This document shows positions 16,735 to 24,842 of a DNA stretch of 64,000 nt, in pieces. The number at the start of each line of letters is the position of its first letter. Position 1 is the first letter of the stretch. The DNA is from Gulosibacter sediminis (GTDB lineage Bacteria > Actinomycetota > Actinomycetes > Actinomycetales > Microbacteriaceae): positions 868,001 through 932,000 of the forward strand of contig NZ_CP097160.1 in NCBI RefSeq assembly GCF_023370115.1, read 5' to 3'. The notes beneath the pieces were generated by a model. The model searched no databases. It was not told the DNA's origin and saw only the letters and a program-made list of their open reading frames with translations. A program made the position numbers and the translations under genes.

Positions 16735-17559
16735 ATGGCACGACCGACACTCGCCGCGCTCGGCCCGCTCGCGCTCGCGGCGGCGCTGTCGCTGAGCGGA
16801 TGCGCGGCCGACTCGGGCGCGCAGGTGCGCCAGCCGCCGACGGATGCGGGCTTCGACTACCAGCTCGGTGGCGCGTACGACCCACCCGAGGGTGTGACGG
16901 TCGTCGAGCGCGACCGCACGGCGGAGCCTGCCGGGCTCGGCTACGACATTTGCTACGTGAACGGCTTTCAAACCCAACCCGAGGCATCGGAGACGTTCGC
17001 CGCCGAGCATCGGGAGCTGCTCGTGACGGCGGGTGGCGAGCCGCTCATCGACCCCGGCTGGCCCGACGAATTCCTCTACGACACCTCGACCGAGGCGAAC
17101 CGCGCCTGGATTGCGGAGCTCGTGGGCGAGGAAATTCACGACTGCCAGGCAGCCGGGTACGACGCCGTCGAGTTCGACAACCTCGACTCCTACCTGCGTG
17201 CCGACGGGGCGCTGACCGAGGCCGACAACGTCGCCCTCGCGAGCACCTACGCGCAGCTCGCACACCAGGCGGGCCTCGCGGTCGCGCAGAAGAACGCGGT
17301 CGAGCTTGCGAGCCAGCTGCGCGACGTCGGCTTCGATTTCGCGATTACCGAGTCGTGCGCCGAGTTCGACGAGTGCGCCGACTATGCCGACGCGTACCCC
17401 GTGGTACTCGACATCGAGTACACCGACGAACTCGGCGAGGCCGGTTTCGCGGCAGCATGCGAGGCACCCGATCGCCCCACGACGATGATCCTGCGCGACC
17501 CGAAGCTCGTGGCGGCGGGCGACCCCGACTACGTCTTCGAGGCCTGCCCGCAGTCGTGA
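16735..17559 (+). CDS. secreted GH114-type endo-alpha-1,4-polygalactosaminidase lipoprotein
   Basis: A 274-residue lipoprotein. It has a short positive N-terminus, a hydrophobic stretch and a lipobox L-S-G-C with Cys near residue 22. The mature part is a TIM-barrel of the DUF297/GH114 family: D-Y-Q-L-G-G-A-Y, Y-D-I-C-Y-V-N-G-F, L-I-D-P-G-W-P-D-E-F-L-Y-D, Y-D-A-V-E-F-D-N-L-D-S-Y, N-A-V-E-L and F-D-F-A-I-T-E-S-C. The acidic residues in E-F-D-N-L-D are the presumed active site. Family members cleave polygalactosamine; the real substrate here is unproven. The ATG at 16735 follows the permease remnant by 2 nt. Confidence 0.82.
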   Translation: MARPTLAALGPLALAAALSLSGCAADSGAQVRQPPTDAGFDYQLGGAYDPPEGVTVVERDRTAEPAGLGYDICYVNGFQTQPEASETFAAEHRELLVTAGGEPLIDPGWPDEFLYDTSTEANRAWIAELVGEEIHDCQAAGYDAVEFDNLDSYLRADGALTEADNVALASTYAQLAHQAGLAVAQKNAVELASQLRDVGFDFAITESCAEFDECADYADAYPVVLDIEYTDELGEAGFAAACEAPDRPTTMILRDPKLVAAGDPDYVFEACPQS

Positions 17560-17578
17560 ATCGGGGGAGTGGGGCCCG

Positions 17579-18475
17579 TTAGCTCGCGCCGGGCTGCAAC
17601 GCGAGGCTGTCGCGGTAGAGGTCGATCGCGAGCGCGACGAGCGCGGGCGTGAGCGGGTGCGCATCCTGCGTGCCCCAGATGAGGTGCACGCTGATCGGCG
17701 GCGCGTCGCGAATCGGGCGATACGTGATGCCCTCGCGCCGGTATTGCGCCGCCGTCGCCTCCGAACTCACCCCGGTGCCCTCGCCGGCCGCGATCATCGC
17801 GAGCCAGTCGTCCATGCCTCCCGTGGGAAGCACGCGCGGTTTCGGTTCGCCGTCCCAGAGCCCGGCATGCGTCGTGCCCGAGGCTCGGTCGACGAGCAGG
17901 GTGCGCTCGCGCAGCTCGTCCCACTTCACGCTGCGCCGCCGGGCCCAGGGGTCGTCGGAGGACAGTACGGCGAAGCGCCGCTCGTAGCCAATGAGGGCGT
18001 GCGGCCAGGGCCCGAAGCTCACCGGGTCGCGCACCACCGCGATGTCGCAGAGCCCCTGGCCGAGGCCACCGTTGGCGAGGTTGTGGTGCACCAACCGCAG
18101 CGTGGTGCCGGGATGCTCGCGCTGCCACCGCCGCTGGAAGGCCTGGGTGCGCGCGCCGAACGACGACCACGCGTGGCCGAGGAGCACAGTGTCGGCGCCC
18201 GACGCCGCCTCGCGCAGCAGCTCATCCACCGACGCGAGGGTGGCCCGCGCCCGCGGCAGGATGCGCGTGCCCGGGGTCGTGAGCCGTACCGAGCGGCTGT
18301 TGCGCACGAGCAGCTGTACGCCAAGCGCGCGCTCGAGCGAGCTGATGTTGCGCGACACCGCGGCCTGCGACACGTCGAGCTGCTGCGCGGCACTCGTGAA
18401 GCTACCGGCATCGACGACGGCAACGAAGTGCTGCAGGTGCCGCAGCTCGAGGCGATCTGGGCCAAACACATCCAT
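17579..18475 (-). CDS. LysR-family transcriptional regulator
   Basis: A 298-residue LysR protein. The N-terminal winged helix is E-L-R-H-L-Q-H-F-V-A-V-V-D, then S-F-T-S-A-A-Q-Q-L-D-V-S-Q-A-A-V-S-R-N-I-S-S-L-E (residues 10-55). A periplasmic-binding-protein-like effector domain follows (L-V-D-R-A-S-G-T-T-H, I-A-A-G-E-G-T-G-V). It faces an EamA exporter gene across a 69-bp divergent spacer, a classic LysR-exporter pair. That exporter is truncated, so the regulator has probably lost its main target. Confidence 0.88.
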   Translation of the reverse strand: MDVFGPDRLELRHLQHFVAVVDAGSFTSAAQQLDVSQAAVSRNISSLERALGVQLLVRNSRSVRLTTPGTRILPRARATLASVDELLREAASGADTVLLGHAWSSFGARTQAFQRRWQREHPGTTLRLVHHNLANGGLGQGLCDIAVVRDPVSFGPWPHALIGYERRFAVLSSDDPWARRRSVKWDELRERTLLVDRASGTTHAGLWDGEPKPRVLPTGGMDDWLAMIAAGEGTGVSSEATAAQYRREGITYRPIRDAPPISVHLIWGTQDAHPLTPALVALAIDLYRDSLALQPGAS

Positions 18476-18544
18476 ACGCTCAGCGTATCAATGGCCGTTC
18501 AATTGCATTTTGCGTAATGATGGCGCGACCGTAGCGTGGGCAGC

Positions 18545-18955
18545 ATGGCCCGCAGCCTGTCCCCGCAGCATTTGCCGACCGCGCCGGTTCCCGCTCCGAT
18601 CGAGAGCACGGGGCGGCAGCGGGCGACCGGCGTGGCGCTCATGCTCACGGCGGGGACCTCGACGCTGTTCGGCGCCTCGTTCGGCGCCCTCGCGTTCCCC
18701 GCGATCGGCCCGGTGGGCGTCGTTGCGGTGCGGCAATGGGTGGCGGTGATCGTGCTCGGCGCGGCGGCGCGGCCAAAGTTCTGGCGATTCCGGGCCTCGC
18801 AGTGGCGGCCGATCCTCGTGCTCGCCTTCACGTTCATGCTCATGAATCTCTGCGTGTACGTCGCCATCGACCGCATCGGGCTCGGACTCACCATCACCCT
18901 CGAATTTCTCGGGCCCGTCGCCGCGCGAATCGAGAGCGGCATGCCCCAGCCTTAG
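18545..18955 (+). pseudogene. EamA-type exporter, only the N-terminal half left
   Basis: The ATG at 18545 opens a normal EamA N-terminal repeat with about four membrane segments (A-G-T-S-T-L-F-G-A-S-F-G-A-L, N-L-C-V-Y-V-A-I-D-R-I-G-L-G-L). It breaks after L-E-F-L-G-P-V-A, near 18925. The last dozen codons belong to unrelated sequence, and the frame stops at the junction with a BCCT transporter scrap. An intact homologue would be about 290 residues. It is a paralogue of the exporter ending at 15109. Confidence 0.85.
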
Positions 18956-19140
18956 GCAAAGTAGCCCATCGCCATGCCGAGCAGCGAGCACATGGCCCAG
19001 CCGGCAACGCCGTAGTGGAACATCGTCCACACCACCGAGTCCTGCAGCGCCGCGGCGCTCTGCGGGTCGGCGTCGGGCGGCGTCATGTACTGCGTGATCG
19101 GGCCGGTCACCGAGTAGAACAGCATGTCGATGTCGATGTC
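18952..19140 (-). pseudogene. internal fragment of a BCCT (betaine/choline/carnitine) transporter
   Basis: About 60 residues on the minus strand: D-I-D-M-L-F-Y-S-V-T-G-P-I-T-Q-Y-M-T-P-P and W-T-M-F-H-Y-G-V-A-G-W-A-M, the highly conserved middle of BCCT secondary transporters. Upstream and downstream parts of the gene are absent, and the stop at 18952 is created by the junction. Confidence 0.8.
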
Positions 19141-19362
19141 GACGCCGGCGGCGTGCGCACCATGGAGTACGCGACGCTCATCTTCGCCCTGCCGGTCACG
19201 ATCGTGGCGCGGCTCGTGATGGCGGCGTTCCAGAAGGTGTTGCGCATGTAGAGGGCCGAGCGCGAGGGCGGTCGCCTGCGCCGCCGCACGGTCGCGGCGA
19301 CCGGCGGCAGCGTGCCCGAGAAGACCTGTCGCCAGCGGCTCGCGAAACTGCGCGGTACTTGA
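19141..19362 (+). pseudogene. probable C-terminal fragment of the same BCCT transporter, opposite strand
   Basis: The plus strand encodes Y-A-T-L-I-F-A-L-P-V-T-I-V-A, then A-F-Q-K-V-L-R-M, a TAG at 19249-19251, and after it, in the same frame, an Arg-rich tail ending K-L-R-G-T at the TGA 19360-19362. This resembles the last membrane helix and cytoplasmic tail of BCCT proteins. Together with the minus-strand fragment it implies a local inversion. The assignment is tentative. The 196 bp from 19363 to the next start hold no gene. Confidence 0.5.
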
Positions 19363-19558
19363 ACCGGACCAACCAGGGCTCGTCCTAGCACTCGGGGAAT
19401 TTCCCGGCAGAAGTGGTATCGCTCCCCGCCCTCGAACGGCGTGCAGCCGCACGAAAATGTTCGGATTTACGCATGCTGGGGTCGCGTTCAGCCCCGTGCT
19501 GCAATAATTGAATGCCATTTACCGCTTCAACGCCGAACCCAGAATGGAGCAGTCCAGA

Positions 19559-20923
19559 ATGACCACCTTTGCTGTCATTAACCCCGCCACGGGAGAGACT
19601 CTTGCCGAGTACCCCGACGCGACTGCGGCCGAGATCGAGCAGGCGCTCGCATCGACGCAGCAGACCTACCAGGAGTGGTCGCGCAAGACCACGGTCGCCG
19701 AGCGGGCGAAGCTCGCGGTGCGTCTCGGTGAGCTGTTCGAGGAGCGCCAGGAGGAGCTTGGCGCGATCATCAACCGCGAAATGGGCAAGCCGCTCGACCA
19801 GTCGATCGGCGAGGCCGAGTTCTCGGGCGCCATCTCGAAGGCGTTCGGTGAGAACGCCGAGAAGTGGCTCGCCGACGAGGAGCTCGAGGTGGAGGACGGC
19901 CTGCGCTCGTTCTTCCGCTTCCAGGGCACCGGCGTGATCCTCGGCATCATGCCGTGGAACTACCCGTACTATCAGGTCGCCCGCTTCGCCGTGCCGAATC
20001 TGATCCTCGGCAACACCGTGATCCTCAAGCACGCGGCCCAGTGCCCCGAGTCGGCGCTCGCGCTGCAGCAGCTCTTCCTCGACGCTGGCTTCCCTGAGGG
20101 TGCCTACGTCAACGTCTTCGCGACGCACGAGCAGCTCTCGGACATCATCGCCGACGACCGCATCCAGGGTGTCTCGCTCACGGGTTCGGAGCGCGCGGGC
20201 GCGATCGTCGCCGAGCAGGCCGGCAAGCACCTCAAGAAGTGCGTGCTCGAGCTCGGTGGGTCCGACGTCTTCGTCGTGCTCGAGGGCACCACGAACATCG
20301 ACCGCGCAGTGCGCCACGCTGTCGGTGGCCGCATGGAGAACACCGGCCAGGCCTGCAACGGCTCGAAGCGCATCGTCGTGCACGAGTCGGTCTTCGAGGA
20401 GTTCGCGCAGAAGTTCAAGGAGGCCATCGCCGGCCAGTCGTACGAGAACGGCGACTTCGGCCCGCTCTCGTCGGCCGGTGCGACGAGCACCCTGACCAAG
20501 CAGGTGCAGGGCGCGCTCGACCAGGGTGCCGAGCAGCTCGTCGGCAACAACACGCCCGACGGCAACCTCTACACGCCTTCGGTGATCACGGGCATCACGC
20601 CCGAGATGGACGTCTACAGCCAGGAGCTCTTCGGCCCCGTCGCGCAGCTCTACAAGTTCTCGACCGACGACGAGGCGATCAGCCTTGCGAACTCGTCGCC
20701 GTACGGGCTCGGCTCGGCCGTGTTCTGCGACGACGAGGCGCACGCCGAGGCTGTCGGCAACCAGCTCGACGTCGGCATGGTGTTCATCAACGCCACCGGC
20801 CTCGAGGGAGCCGACGTGCCCTTCGGCGGCGTGAAGAAGTCGGGCTACGGCCGTGAGCTCGGCAAGGTCGGCATGCTCGAGTTCGCGAACAAGAAGCTCT
20901 TCCGCTTCGCCGCGAAGAAGTAG
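19559..20923 (+). CDS. NAD(P)-dependent succinate-semialdehyde-type aldehyde dehydrogenase
   Basis: A 454-residue aldehyde dehydrogenase that oxidises an aldehyde to its acid in the cytoplasm. Recognisable are I-M-P-W-N-Y-P-Y-Y-Q-V and L-T-G-S-E-R-A-G, the general base in E-L-G-G-S-D, the nucleophile in G-Q-A-C-N-G-S-K-R, and E-L-F-G-P-V-A. The length and the start I-N-P-A-T-G-E-T match the compact succinate-semialdehyde dehydrogenases (Sad/GabD-like). The ATG 19559 starts M-T-T-F-A-V-I-N-P; the frame is open further up, but the homologous region begins here. A role at the end of putrescine or GABA breakdown would fit the amine genes elsewhere in the window, but that is inference. Confidence 0.85.
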   Translation: MTTFAVINPATGETLAEYPDATAAEIEQALASTQQTYQEWSRKTTVAERAKLAVRLGELFEERQEELGAIINREMGKPLDQSIGEAEFSGAISKAFGENAEKWLADEELEVEDGLRSFFRFQGTGVILGIMPWNYPYYQVARFAVPNLILGNTVILKHAAQCPESALALQQLFLDAGFPEGAYVNVFATHEQLSDIIADDRIQGVSLTGSERAGAIVAEQAGKHLKKCVLELGGSDVFVVLEGTTNIDRAVRHAVGGRMENTGQACNGSKRIVVHESVFEEFAQKFKEAIAGQSYENGDFGPLSSAGATSTLTKQVQGALDQGAEQLVGNNTPDGNLYTPSVITGITPEMDVYSQELFGPVAQLYKFSTDDEAISLANSSPYGLGSAVFCDDEAHAEAVGNQLDVGMVFINATGLEGADVPFGGVKKSGYGRELGKVGMLEFANKKLFRFAAKK

Positions 20924-20933
20924 CGCACAACGG

Positions 20934-20975
20934 AAACGGCCCCGGAATCCACGCTGGTGGGTTCCGGGGCCGTTT
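20934..20975. terminator. strong bidirectional terminator
   Basis: 14-bp perfect arms (AAACGGCCCCGGAA at 20934-20947 and its complement at 20962-20975), with TTTT at the end of the plus-strand arm. It lies between convergent genes. Confidence 0.85.
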
Positions 20976-20992
20976 TCGCTTGCTCGGCGACG

Positions 20993-21844
20993 CTAGTAGC
21001 GCACCGGCTCGATGCCGAAGGCGCGCGCGAGGTGGTCGATGCGCTCGGCGCGCTTGAGGCGCGGCAGGTCGCTGCCGTCACGCACGATGCGGCCGCGCGC
21101 GTCGAACTCGGCGATGAAGTCGCGCGCCCAGCCGACGTCGGCGGGCGGCGGGCTCAGGCACTCGTTGATGACCGGCAGCTGGTTCACATCGAGGCACAGC
21201 TTGCCGGTGAGGCCGAGGCTGACCGCGGTTTCGGACTGATCGCGGATCACCGGGTGGCTCTTGCTCACGGTCGGGCCGTCGATCGGGCCGGTGAGGCCGG
21301 CGATCGCGCTCGCCGTCGTGAGGCGCGAGCGGGGGTAGGCCATGGCGAGGTCCGACGCCTCGGTGCCGGTGTCGCGGCGGTAGTCGCCCGAGCCGAACGC
21401 GAGGCGGAACACGCCCTTCGCCTGGGCGATCGCGACGGCCGACTCGATGCCGAGGGCCGACTCGATGAGCGGAATGACGGGGGTGTTCCCGCCGAGGCGG
21501 TCGAAGGTCTCCGAGACCTCTTCGGGAAATTCGGTCTTCGCGAGCATGACGCCCTGCAGGCCCTTTACCCCGGCGAGGTCGTCGACGTCGCCCGCCCAAA
21601 ACTCGGTGCTGCGGGGGTTGATGCGCACCCAGGCCGAGCCGCCGCCGGCGAACCACTCGAGCACATCCTCGCGCGCCTCGTTCTTGTAGTTCGGGTCGAC
21701 GCCATCCTCGAGGTCGAGGATGAGCTGGTCGGTACGGGATGCGCGGGCCGAGTCGAACTTGTCGGTCGAGCGGGCAGAGAGAAGTAGCCACGACCGCGAG
21801 ATCTCCGGAGGAACCTCGAGTTTCTGCTTCGGCGAGTTCGACAT
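20993..21844 (-). CDS. CoA-ester lyase (HpcH/HpaI aldolase/citrate lyase beta family)
   Basis: A 283-residue protein of the CitE-like TIM-barrel family, which cleaves or hydrolyses 3-hydroxyacyl-CoA esters such as malyl- or citramalyl-CoA with Mg2+. Seen are R-S-W-L-L-L-S-A, D-L-E-D-G-V (metal/CoA site), W-V-R-I-N-P, L-A-K-T-E, P-L-I-E-S-A-L-G-I-E (metal-binding Glu), F-G-S-G-D-Y and A-G-L-T-G-P-I. Exact substrate is open; the second metal-ligand motif reads F-G-S-G-D-Y. It stands alone, with a terminator behind it. Confidence 0.85.
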   Translation of the reverse strand: MSNSPKQKLEVPPEISRSWLLLSARSTDKFDSARASRTDQLILDLEDGVDPNYKNEAREDVLEWFAGGGSAWVRINPRSTEFWAGDVDDLAGVKGLQGVMLAKTEFPEEVSETFDRLGGNTPVIPLIESALGIESAVAIAQAKGVFRLAFGSGDYRRDTGTEASDLAMAYPRSRLTTASAIAGLTGPIDGPTVSKSHPVIRDQSETAVSLGLTGKLCLDVNQLPVINECLSPPPADVGWARDFIAEFDARGRIVRDGSDLPRLKRAERIDHLARAFGIEPVRY

Positions 21845-21975
21845 GCATTCCCTTTCGTGAGAGTGGCCCGACTAGCAAGCCTAGCCAACATGGGCCCGTG
21901 AGGGCAGCAGTGTTGGGCCAGCGATACGCAAGCCGCATCGCCCCTTTCGCGCAGCGGGGTGATGCGAGGCGGGGG

Positions 21976-22647
21976 TTACGCCTTCGCCTCGTTGCGGCGA
22001 ACGACCTCGGTGATCCAGATCGGCGCGAACGGCGACGTGCAGTTCGGGGGAGTCGGGTAGTCCTTGAGCACCTCGAGCCGCTCGCCAATGTCGATGGCTC
22101 GCTCGCGCAGCTCGGGGTTCGCGATGCCGATTTCGGCGAGGGTCTGGTTCATCGCCCACTGCAGGCGCTCGGGCGCATCCCGCATCTCGCGCTCAATCTG
22201 GTCGAGCAGTGCTGGCCCGTCGATGCCCTCGGGGCTCTTCACGACGCGCTCGCTCGTAAGTGCCCACCCGGCGCTCGCGACGACGGCGTCCGCGTCGGCG
22301 AACCATTCCTCGCGCAGCGATTCCGAGTGCTTGCTCTTCTTCACCACGTAATTGACGATCCAGTCCTGCTCCTTGGGCGTGTTCGCGCCCCGCAGCCAGT
22401 CGTTGAGCTCGGCACGGTCGAACTCGCGCGGCTTGCAGATGAGGAGCGCGAGCAGGCGGCCGTTCGGGTCTTCGGTCGCCCAGAGTTCGCGCGCGAGTGG
22501 TTGCTGCTTTTTCACGCGCTTCGCGATCGCGCGCAGCTTCGTGAGGTTGACCGAGTGCGCGTCGCCATGCTTTGCGTTGATGGCGGCCATCTTCGGGTCG
22601 CTGATGGTGTCGAACTCGGCGAGCAGCGCGGGCACGTTCTCAGTCAT
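21976..22647 (-). CDS. DNA alkylation repair-like HEAT protein (AlkD-like)
   Basis: A 223-residue all-helical protein resembling the AlkD/DNA-alkylation-repair superfamily: H-G-D-A-H-S-V-N-L-T-K-L-R-A-I-A-K-R near the start, then A-R-E-L-W-A-T-E-D-P-N-G-R, W-I-V-N-Y-V-V-K-K-S and W-A-M-N-Q-T-L-A-E-I-G. In AlkD-type glycosylases such HEAT repeats cradle DNA. Many actinobacterial relatives are untested, so enzymatic activity is not assured. It is monocistronic. Confidence 0.7.
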   Translation of the reverse strand: MTENVPALLAEFDTISDPKMAAINAKHGDAHSVNLTKLRAIAKRVKKQQPLARELWATEDPNGRLLALLICKPREFDRAELNDWLRGANTPKEQDWIVNYVVKKSKHSESLREEWFADADAVVASAGWALTSERVVKSPEGIDGPALLDQIEREMRDAPERLQWAMNQTLAEIGIANPELRERAIDIGERLEVLKDYPTPPNCTSPFAPIWITEVVRRNEAKA

Positions 22648-22715
22648 GGCGGTCTCCTCGGGGCTGGCCTGGGTGGTTCACCCTCAGCCTAGTAAGGCAC
22701 GGCGGTTGCTGGGGG

Positions 22716-22761
22716 TTGACCTGGGCTAGGTTCCATGGTTAGTTAGTTGAGTAATGAACCA
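22716..22761 (+). promoter_or_regulatory. candidate promoter and operator of the gntR-ABC operon
   Basis: TTGACC at 22716-22721 and TTAGTT at 22739-22744 are spaced by 17 bp. The -10 overlaps TAGTTAGTTGAGTAATGAAC, the kind of AT-rich, partly symmetric element found before YtrA-type gntR genes, and CCATGGTT/AACCACGG flank it as 8-bp near-inverted arms. Autoregulation by the first gene is likely. Confidence 0.5.
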
Positions 22762-22802
22762 CGGCGGTGGTGAACCCATCGCCTTGACCGACCGGAGGTG
22801 AC

Positions 22803-23162
22803 ATGCTCGACGATTCCAAACCGCTGTTCATCGCGGTGGCCGAACAGATCGAAGATGGCATTCTCGACGGCACCTACGCCGAAGACAGCGCCGTCCCCTC
22901 TACCAACGAACTGGCCGCATTTTTGCGGATCAACCCGGCCACCGCCGGCAAGGGACTCAACCGCCTTGTCGATGCCGGCATCCTCACGAAGCGCCGCGGC
23001 ATCGGCATGTTTGTTGCCGTCGGCGCGATCGACCGCCTGCGGAGCCGTCGCAAGGACGGCTTTCGCGAGCAGTACATCCGGCCGCTGCTGCGAGAAGCCG
23101 CGCAGCTCGGCATCCGCCCCGAAGAGATCGCCACCATGATCACGGAGGAGACCACCTCATGA
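22803..23162 (+). CDS. GntR-family regulator, YtrA type
   Basis: A 119-residue GntR protein with a winged helix (P-L-F-I-A-V-A-E-Q-I-E-D-G-I, then A-V-P-S-T-N-E-L-A-A-F-L-R-I-N-P-A-T-A-G-K-G-L) and only a short C-terminal helix pair, the YtrA arrangement. YtrA regulators normally repress an ABC transporter encoded in the same operon, and here the ATPase ATG overlaps the regulator stop (ATGA). GGAGG precedes the start. Confidence 0.9.
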   Translation: MLDDSKPLFIAVAEQIEDGILDGTYAEDSAVPSTNELAAFLRINPATAGKGLNRLVDAGILTKRRGIGMFVAVGAIDRLRSRRKDGFREQYIRPLLREAAQLGIRPEEIATMITEETTS

Positions 23163-24052
23163 ACGCTATCGAACTCACCAATGTCAGCAAGCACTTCCGC
23201 GACGTCCACGCGCTCGACGACGTCTCCGTCACCCTCGACGAGCACCGAATTTACGGTCTGCTCGGCCGCAACGGTGCGGGTAAGACCACCCTGATGAAGC
23301 TGCTCACGGGGCAGCAATTCGCGACCTCCGGCAGCGTGCGGGTGTTCGGCGAGAACCCCGTCGAGTCGGCGCGCGTGCTGTCGCGCACCTCGTTCATCCA
23401 AGAGAGCCAAAAATACCCCGAACAGTTCCGCGCGAGCGACCTGCTCGACATCACCGCGGGGCTTTACCCCGAGTGGGACGCCGACTTCGCGGCGCAGCTG
23501 GTCGAAGACTTCCGCCTGCCCGTGAAACGGGTGATCCCGAAGCTCTCGCGCGGCCAGCTCTCGGCCGTCGGTATCATCATCGGCCTCGCCTCGCGGGCAC
23601 CGCTCACCATCTTCGACGAGCCGTACCTCGGCCTCGACGTGATCGCGCGCCGGTTGTTCTTCGACCGCCTGCTTGCCGACTTCGGTGAGCATCCGCGCAC
23701 CGTCCTGCTCTCGACTCACCACATCGACGAGGTCTCGAAGCTGCTCGAGCACGTCGTGCTGCTCGACGAGGGCCGCGTGCTCGCCGACGCCTCGGTCGAC
23801 GAACTGCGCAGCGCGGCGACCGAGGTCTCGGGGCGGGCCAGCGACGTGCGCGCCTTCGCCGCCGACCGCGAGACACTGCAGCTGCAGACACTCGGCAGCC
23901 TCGCGACGGCCGCGGTGCTCGGCGACCGGGGCGAGATCGTCGCCGCGGCATCCGCCGCTGGGCTCGACACCGCGCCCGTGTCGCTGCAGGACTACATCGT
24001 TCACCTCACGACCTCGGCGGCGCCGGGCGCCGTCACGGCAGGAAAGGAGTAG
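23159..24052 (+). CDS. ABC transporter ATP-binding protein
   Basis: A 297-residue ATPase. Walker A is G-R-N-G-A-G-K-T-T near 38-46, followed by the Q-loop F-I-Q-E-S-Q-K-Y. The signature is degenerate, L-S-R-G-Q-L-S-A, with R where S-G-G is usual. Walker B is L-T-I-F-D-E-P-Y and the H-loop is L-L-S-T-H-H. The weak signature is typical of YtrB-like ATPases. It forms an operon with the GntR regulator upstream and the permease downstream, probably for export or envelope-stress resistance. Confidence 0.88.
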   Translation: MNAIELTNVSKHFRDVHALDDVSVTLDEHRIYGLLGRNGAGKTTLMKLLTGQQFATSGSVRVFGENPVESARVLSRTSFIQESQKYPEQFRASDLLDITAGLYPEWDADFAAQLVEDFRLPVKRVIPKLSRGQLSAVGIIIGLASRAPLTIFDEPYLGLDVIARRLFFDRLLADFGEHPRTVLLSTHHIDEVSKLLEHVVLLDEGRVLADASVDELRSAATEVSGRASDVRAFAADRETLQLQTLGSLATAAVLGDRGEIVAAASAAGLDTAPVSLQDYIVHLTTSAAPGAVTAGKE

Positions 24053-24054
24053 CC

Positions 24055-24774
24055 ATGCGCTACAAGAGTGTCGTCAAAATGCACACCGTCAACCGCATGC
24101 AGACGTACGGCTGGCCGCTCGTGATTATGCTGATTGCGATGGCCTTCGTCATCGCGATCGGCCTCACGGTGCACTCGGTGTCGGACGCCGAGGGCGTCGA
24201 GGGCATGAACAATGGCATGCGCTTCAACGGCGCGATCTTCACCGTGCTCGGCCCGATCGTCATGCTCGGCTTCATCTCGATGGGGCAGTACTTCCCGCTC
24301 GCCCTCGGCCTGGGGCTGACCCGGCGCGAATACGTGCTCGGCACCTCGCTCGTGTTCCTCGGCTACGCCGTCGTGTTCACCGCGATCGTGCTCATCGGCA
24401 AGAGCATCGAGCTCGCAACGGACGGCTACGGATTGCGGGTTCGGTTCTTTGATGTCGCGTACGTCGGCTTTGGCCCGCTGTGGCAGACGGCGATTCAGAC
24501 TTTCCTTATCGCCATGAGCGCGATGCTCGTGGGTGCGGCGTTTATCTCGGGCTACTTCCGCTGGCGCCAGACCTTCATCTGGAGCTTCTTCGTCACCGTG
24601 GCGGTAGTTGGCCTCGCCGTCGCGATTCTGTCGATGCGGTCGTTCGAATTCGCGACGTGGTTCGGGAGCCTCTTCACCCTCGACTGGTGGGCATACATGC
24701 TCACCCTCGCCATCGTTGCCGTGGTCTCGGGCGTGGCCTGGCTCGTGCTCGTGCGGCGCACCCAGCTGCGCTAG
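24055..24774 (+). CDS. ABC transporter permease of the YtrA-type operon
   Basis: A 239-residue membrane protein with about six predicted helices (for example V-I-M-L-I-A-M-A-F-V-I-A-I-G-L, L-V-F-L-G-Y-A-V-V-F-T-A-I-V-L and L-A-I-V-A-V-V-S-G-V-A-W). No other domain is recognisable. It starts 2 nt after the ATPase stop, so it is the membrane part of that transporter. A perfect 16-bp hairpin terminator follows. Confidence 0.8.
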   Translation: MRYKSVVKMHTVNRMQTYGWPLVIMLIAMAFVIAIGLTVHSVSDAEGVEGMNNGMRFNGAIFTVLGPIVMLGFISMGQYFPLALGLGLTRREYVLGTSLVFLGYAVVFTAIVLIGKSIELATDGYGLRVRFFDVAYVGFGPLWQTAIQTFLIAMSAMLVGAAFISGYFRWRQTFIWSFFVTVAVVGLAVAILSMRSFEFATWFGSLFTLDWWAYMLTLAIVAVVSGVAWLVLVRRTQLR

Positions 24775-24790
24775 CACGAGGCCTGCGAAA

Positions 24791-24830
24791 CTGGCGCCCG
24801 GGCGGGTCATGTGCCCCGCCCGGGCGCCAG
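24791..24830. terminator. hairpin terminator
   Basis: Perfect 16-bp arms (CTGGCGCCCGGGCGGG at 24791-24806, complement at 24815-24830) with an 8-nt loop, just behind the permease stop. The next gene starts only 13 bp later. Confidence 0.75.
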
Positions 24831-24842
24831 TAGTGTGAGCGG

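Noticed and set aside
16093-17559. Single 488-residue permease-hydrolase fusion gene
   Set aside because: The open frame results from a deletion in the permease; the hydrolase has its own signal peptide, lipobox and ATG at 16735, so they are annotated separately.
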